Origin: Pleurodeles waltl
Lineage: Eukaryota; Chordata; Amphibia; Caudata; Salamandridae
DNA: 64,000 bases
NCBI RefSeq assembly: GCF_031143425.1
Contig: NC_090439.1
Span: 640,771,465-640,835,464 of the forward strand
Direction of reading: 5' to 3'
The notes beneath the pieces are model-generated. The model was given only the letters and a program-made list of their open reading frames with translations. It was not told the origin of the DNA and searched no databases. Both the position numbers and the translations under genes were made by a program. Of this stretch, positions 59,397 through 64,000 are shown piece by piece. The stretch's first letter is position 1, and every line of letters begins with the position of its first letter.

Positions 59397-61140
59397 AGCA
59401 CTGCTGATCAGGGCACGGCTATCTCAAGCACCGCTGAACAGGGGACCACCATCTCAAGCACCGCTGAATATGGGACCATCATCTGAAGCACCGCTGAACA
59501 GGGGACCGCCATCTGAAGCATCGCTGAACAGGGCACGGCTATCTCAAGCACCGCTGAACAGGGCACAGCTATCTCAAGCACTGCTGAACAGGGGACCGCC
59601 ATCTCAAGCACCGCTGAACAGGGGACCGCCATCTGAAGCACCGCTGAACAGGGCACGGCTATCTCAAGCACCGCTGAACAGGGCACGGCTATCTCAAGCA
59701 CCGCTGAACAGGGGACCGCCATCTGAAGCACCGCTGAACAGGGCACGGCTATTTCAAGCACCGCTGAACAGGAGACCGCCATCTGAAGCACCGCTGAACA
59801 GGGGACCGCCATCTGAAGCACCGCTGAACAGGGCACGGCTATCTCAAGCACCGCTGAACAGGGCACGGCTATCTCAAGCACCGCTTAACAGGGGACCGCC
59901 ATCTGAAGCACCGCTGAACAGGGCACGGCTATCTCAAGCACCGCTGAACAGGGCACGGCTATCTCAAGCACAGCTGAACAGGGGACCGCCATCTGAAGCA
60001 CCGCTGAACATGGCACGGCTATCTCAAGCACCGCTGAACAGGGGACCGCCATCTGAAGCACCGCTGAACAGGGGACCGCCATCTGAAGCACCGCTGAACA
60101 GGGCACGGCTATCTCAAGCACCGCTGAACAGGGCACGGCTATCTCAAGCACCGCTGAACAGGGGACCGCCATCTGAAGCACCGCTGAACAGGGCACGGCT
60201 ATCTCAAGCACCGCTGAACAGGGCACGGCTATCTCAAGCACCGCTGAACAGGGGACCGCCATCTCAAGCACCGCTGAATATGGGACCGTCATCTGAAGCA
60301 CCGCTGAACAGGGGACCGCCATCTGAAGCATCGCTGAACAGGGCACGGCTATCTCAAGCACCGCTGAACAGGGCACAGCTATCTCAAGCACCGCTGAACA
60401 GGGGACCGCCATCTCAAGCACCGCTGAACAGGGGACCGCCATCTGAAGCACCGCTGAACAGGGCACGGCTATCTCAAGCACCGCTGAACAGGGCACGGCT
60501 ATCTCAAGCACCGCTGAACAGGGGACCGCCATCTGAAGCACCGCTGAACAGGGCACGGCTATTTCAAGCACCGCTGAACAGGAGACCGCCATCTGAAGCA
60601 CCGCTGAACAGGGGACCGCCATCTGAAGCACCGCTGAACAGGGCACGGCTATCTCAAGCACCGCTGAACAGGGCACGGCTATCTCAAGCACCGCTGAACA
60701 GGGGACCGCCATCTGAAGCACCGCTGAACAGGGCACTGCTATCTCAAGCACCGCTGAACAGGGCACGGCTATCTCAAGCACCACTGAACAGGGGACTGCC
60801 ATCTGAAGCACCGCTGAACAGGGCACGGCTATCTCAAGCACCGCTGAACAGGGGACCGCCATCTGAAGCACCGCTGAACAGGGGACCGCCATCTGAAGCA
60901 CCGCTGAACAGGGCACGGCTATCTCAAGCACCGCTGAACAGGGCACGGCTATCTCAAGCACCGCTGAACAGGGGACCGCCATCTGAAGCACCGCTGAACA
61001 GGGCACGGCTATCTCAAGCACCGCTGAACAGGGCATGGCTATCTCAAGCACCGCTGAACAGGGGACCGCCATCTGAAGCACCGCTGAACAGGGCACGGCT
61101 ATCCCAAGCACCGCTGAACAGTGGACCGCCATCTCACGCA
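59371..61140. repeat. 30-bp minisatellite of copy C, 59 units in two 810-bp superunits
   Basis: Exactly 30-bp units (1,770 bp, 59 units) of two main types on the + strand: ...GGGCACGGCTATCTCAAGCA and ...GGGGACCGCCATCTGAAGCA, each preceded by CCGCTGAACA. Rare variants (CTGAATATGGGACC at 59465 and 60275; TATTTCAAGCA at 59750 and 60560; CAGGAGACCGCC at 59769 and 60579) recur at an offset of 810 bp, showing that a 27-unit block was duplicated in tandem. In the gene 2 frame the types read GTAISSTAEQ and GTAI-stop-STAEQ, so half the units carry TGA. The unit is a multiple of three, so other frames are fully open. Confidence 0.95.
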
Positions 61141-61316
61141 GTGCTGGCCCATGAGCGGCAGGAGCAGTGCCGCATCTGTGTCGGACAGGGCTGCACAATG
61201 CACTCTGGGCACCAGGCCCCCTCCAGAACCAGTGGAGACATGCATCCACTACCTCATTCCTGCACAGGAAGAAGCACTCTGGCCAACAGGCACCCTCCAG
61301 AACCAGTGGAGACTGT

Positions 61317-61690
61317 TATCCACTTGAGAGACTGTGGCTTTGCACTCCCCAGGATGGAACAGTGGGAAACCCACCCACTGTAGAGACTTGAGAGACTGTG
61401 GCTTTGCACTCCCCAGGATGGAACAGTGGGACACCCACCCACTGTAGAGACTTGAGAGGCTGTGGCTTTGCACTCCCCAGGATGGAACAGTGGGAAACCC
61501 ACCCACTGTAGAGACTTGTGAGACTGTGGCTTTGCACTCCCCAGGATGGAACAGTGGGAAACCCACCCACTGTAGAGACTTGAGAGACTGTGGCTTTGCA
61601 CTCCCTAGGATGGAACAGTGGGAAACCCACCCACTGTAGAGACTTGAGAGACTGTGGCTTTGCACTCCCCAGGATGGAACAGTGGGCATG
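61317..61690. repeat. 64-bp tandem repeat of copy C, about 6 copies
   Basis: TAGAGACTTGAGAGACTGTG recurs at 61381, 61445, 61509, 61573 and 61637, period exactly 64, with partial copies at both ends. Each unit holds GGCTTTGCACTCC, the inverse of the GGAGTGCAAAGCC of copy B. Confidence 0.93.
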
Positions 61691-62142
61691 GAGCCCCCTC
61701 GTGGATCTGGCGTCGTGCACTCATCCGGCTGAGGTGCCCCCCCTTCCCTTCCCCCTGAGGTGCCTGTAGTTTTGGTATCTGATGCCCCTGCAGTGTTCTC
61801 TCCGTTTTGGTCAGGTATCCAGTGTGGGCTTTGCCCATGTTTTTTTCGGCCCAGTGGTCCACGGACAATGCCTGGTACAATGCCTGGACTTGTAAATTTG
61901 GTGTATATAATAGTTTTTAGTGTGTATATATTTTTGATTGCTGTATTTCAATATATTTCAATGGTTACAGTCATTTCCTTTTGTCTTTGCATTCTTCCAT
62001 GGGGTCTGGGGGGTGTAACTGTGATGTGTAGATATGTATTAGTGTGTGTGTTGTAGTGGGTGAGGGTGGGGGTGGGGGTGGGGGTGTTGCGTGTGTGTGT
62101 CACTGTTTTTTCCCTCCCCCTTGTCGTAGGTGCAGTACTCAC
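61691..62142 (-). other. Start of the transposase intron, copy C
   Basis: Non-coding sequence between the 64-bp repeats and transposase exon 1, with GT-rich simple sequence near 62040-62100. Homologous to 30122-30580 of copy B. Confidence 0.6.
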
Positions 62143-62225
62143 CGTTGTCTTCTACGCTGGTGTACGTACTCCTGGTAGAGGAGCAGGAAGACTATGGCTG
62201 GGAGGATTTGGAGTTCCGGGTCCAT
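62143..62225 (-). CDS. Harbinger transposase exon 1, copy C
   Basis: 83 nt, ATG at 62225 to donor GTGAGT (62142-62137). It encodes MDPELQILPAIVFLLLYQEY then a basic end, with no stop. Phase 2; the two leftover bases join the main exon at 56271 in frame, across an intron of about 5.9 kb that holds gene 2 and both tandem repeats. Confidence 0.75.
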
Positions 62226-62557
62226 GGTGTCCTCGTTCCTCGTGGGGTGTGTAGAGGTGAGCGTTTTCCCTTCGAAATGCCTGTTTCCGCCGTGTTTTTA
62301 TCAGCGGTGAATCCGCCCCGGAAAAGGTGGCGGATTGGACTGTTGTGATACTGTGGGTGGTACTTTGACTCCCGCCTGTCTGTTGGCGGTGACCGCCGCG
62401 CTGTTTGTTTGTACCGCCGTGGCGGTCGGAGTGTTAAAGTGGCTGTCTTTGTTGGCGGTTTCCGCCATGGTCGTGATTCCATTTTGTTTCCTGCCGGCCT
62501 GTTGGCGGTTTTACCACCGCTTTAGCACCGACCGCCAGGGTTGTAATGACCACCTAG

Positions 62558-63061
62558 GTGTCTCTAGGCGGTGGCTCATGGGGAACTAGCCGCCCGAGCT
62601 ACCCGAAAAAGGCAGCTCCCCTGTATGTTGACCAGCCTATCCAAACTAGCACATGTTTACACAACTCCTATGCACATGCCCCCACGTGGTCAACACCAAG
62701 ATTCCTACAACATTCCCTAGCTCTGAATGATTGTCAGCAACTCAGGTAGTCTTTATTACAAGGGTGGCATTTGAGGATGACGGACCCCTGGGGCCAACTG
62801 GTCACCCCTCATAGATTCTTCAGCTGCACTCATGCTGTACCAGCCAATGTATAATATCGCAACCACTAAGGAACCCCACTAGATTGCAACCATATTTGGC
62901 ACAATATTACAAAAATTCTCCCAACAGGACTTGACGTTTAAGCAGGGATTCCGCTGCGACCAAGTGGGGTTTGTGAAGTGGTGTGATAGTTCACCCACTC
63001 ACACCTTCTTCCCCGGAGTCCCACTATCCCTATAAATGCCTGTATTATATTAAAAAGACAC
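62558..63061 (+). other. No gene seen
   Basis: Non-coding spacer between Harbinger copy C and the hairpin MITE. Nothing recognised. Confidence 0.45.
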
Positions 63062-63064
63062 TTT

Positions 63065-63656
63065 GGGGGTCATTCCTACATTGGCTAAGCGGGAACCGCC
63101 GAATAACCGCACCGCGGTCAAAAGACCGCGGCGGCCATTATGGCTTTCCCGCTGGGCCGGCGGGCGACCGCCAGAAGGCCGCCCGCCGGCCCAGCGGGAA
63201 ACCCCCTTCTACGAGGATGCTGGCTCCGAAAGGAGCCGGCGGAGTCGAAGGGGTGCGACGGGTGCAGTGGCACCCGTCGCGATTTTCAGTGTCTGCTTTG
63301 CAGACACTGAAAATCTTAGTGGGGCCCTGTTAGGGGGCCCCTGCAGTGCCCATGCCAGTGGCATGGGCACTGCAGGGGCCCCCAGGGGCCCAAGACACCC
63401 GTTACCACCATCCTGTTCCTGGCGGTGAAAACCCCCAGGAACAGGATGGCGGTAAGGGGGTCGGAATCCCCATGGCGGCGCTGTGGAGGATTCCCTGGGC
63501 CAGGGGTAAACCGGCGGGAAACCGCCGGTTGCCCTTTTCTGACCGCGGCTTTACCGCCGCGGTCAGAATGGCCAAGGAAGCACCGCCAGCCTGTTGGCGG
63601 TGCTTCCGTCATTTTAGCCCTGGCGGTCGCCGACCGCCAGGGTTAGAATGACCCCC
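63065..63656 (-). mobile_element. Harbinger-type hairpin-rich MITE, copy 3 (inverted)
   Basis: 592 bp, ends GGGGGTCATTC and GAATGACCCCC, flanked by TTT on both sides (63062-63064 and 63657-63659). Same family as 260-887 and 5424-6044 but in the opposite orientation. Successive stem-loops: CCGCGGTC/GACCGCGG (63112-63131), a 57-bp TTTCCCGCTGGGCC.../GGCCCAGCGGGAAA stem (63145-63201), GCGACGGGTG/CACCCGTCGC (63256-63281), GATTTTCAGTGTCTG/CAGACACTGAAAATC (63281-63315), and a 51-bp stem around GCCCATGCCAGTGGCATGGGC (63333-63383). Non-coding. Confidence 0.9.
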
Positions 63657-63659
63657 TTT

Positions 63660-64000
63660 GTGTGCCTGCGCAGTACCCCGACCTGAAGTGACCTAGCCCG
63701 CGATCAATCTGAATCAGGGAGGCCGTCATAATAAATAGACTAGGTGTTATGGGGCTCCTGCTATCCAGTCCTTGAGCCCTTAAAGGCTGTTGAGACTCCC
63801 AACCCGTATTCCAGCAGTTATAAATTTTATACTTTTGGTTCTATGTACTTTCCTCGGGTTTGGGTTGCAACCTCCCAGGCCAACAAAACTTCAATGATAT
63901 GTCTGCATAAAAAAGGAGGGGCGCTCCATAATAAATGCTCTGAGAATTGGACCCACACTTCGGCAATAACTATACTACAATTTCCACAGTGTTGAAAGGC
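63660..64000 (+). other. No gene seen; right flank
   Basis: Non-coding to the window edge; presumed loxhd1 intron. Confidence 0.4.

Larger units (their letters stand above)
52634..62554 (-). mobile_element. PIF/Harbinger transposon copy C (9,921 bp)
   Basis: Ends GGGGGTCATTACAAC and GTTGTAATGACCACC, flanked by an exact TAG duplication (52631-52633 and 62555-62557). The transposase runs on the - strand, opposite to copies A and B. The layout is the most complete of the three: gene 1 (+) 53226-54729, transposase main exon (-) 55237-56271, promoter-like region, gene 2 (+) 56722-59396, minisatellite 59371-61140, 64-bp repeats 61317-61690, transposase exon 1 (-) 62143-62225. All three genes have at least one lesion, though few, so it is a fairly young copy. 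Confidence 0.93.

Noticed and set aside
59885..61249. 454-residue antisense frame (MAVPCSAVLEI repeats)
   Set aside because: Same artefact of a stop-free 30-bp repeat on the other strand; no homologous frame is kept in copy B because of the 29-bp units.
59347..61383. 678-residue open frame across the minisatellite (NRGPPSEAPLNRARLSQAPL-type repeats)
   Set aside because: It exists only because a 30-bp unit without stops in that frame is repeated 59 times. It is not the frame of gene 2, has no start context or domain, and an equally long antisense frame exists.

Overview
This window is vertebrate nuclear DNA, almost certainly from a salamander or newt with a giant, transposon-filled genome (a Pleurodeles-like newt is my best guess). 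The guess rests on very sparse exons, three large PIF/Harbinger DNA transposons with a crowd of related miniature elements, a DIRS element, and LTR-like repeats of a kind I associate with newts. Nothing bacterial is present: no operons and no rRNA or tRNA genes that I can see.

Host gene: two exons on the + strand, 23628-23847 and 50872-51026, encode neighbouring parts of PLAT (lipoxygenase-homology) domains and fit LOXHD1, the hair-cell stereocilia protein. The splice sites are consensus and the reading frame carries across a 27,024-nt phase-1 intron. Everything else in the window therefore appears to be intronic or flanking sequence of loxhd1, filled with mobile DNA.

Layout: 260-887 hairpin-rich Harbinger-type MITE; 2.2-4.3 kb LINE scraps and hAT-type MITEs; 4.7-6.8 kb LTR-like repeat split by a second hairpin MITE; 7118-14318 Harbinger copy A (transposase on +); 14.34-19.57 kb a decayed APE-type LINE; 22033-22202 palindromic MITE; 23628 loxhd1 exon; 29710-38210 Harbinger copy B (transposase on +, internally deleted); 38.5-43.1 kb small DNA elements and a possible solo LTR; 43166-48540 DIRS-like tyrosine-recombinase retrotransposon; 49.3-50.8 kb two MITEs; 50872 loxhd1 exon; 52634-62554 Harbinger copy C (transposase on -, the most complete layout); 63065-63656 third hairpin MITE.

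The most notable find is the gene layout shared by the three Harbinger copies. Each carries (1) a transposase with an 83-nt first exon beside one terminal inverted repeat and a main catalytic exon 3-6 kb away; (2) a NAIF1-like Myb/SANT protein (gene 1) convergent with the transposase; and (3) a second, different Myb/SANT protein (gene 2) on the antisense strand inside the large transposase intron, starting next to the transposase main exon. Copies B and C also carry a 30-bp minisatellite and 64-bp tandem repeats in that intron. Exon phases agree across copies. Gene 1 of copy B is the only complete protein frame (two exons, 392 aa). All transposase copies are broken: A has a D-to-N change at the first catalytic residue plus frameshifts, B lost its 5' half, and C has a 1-nt frameshift.
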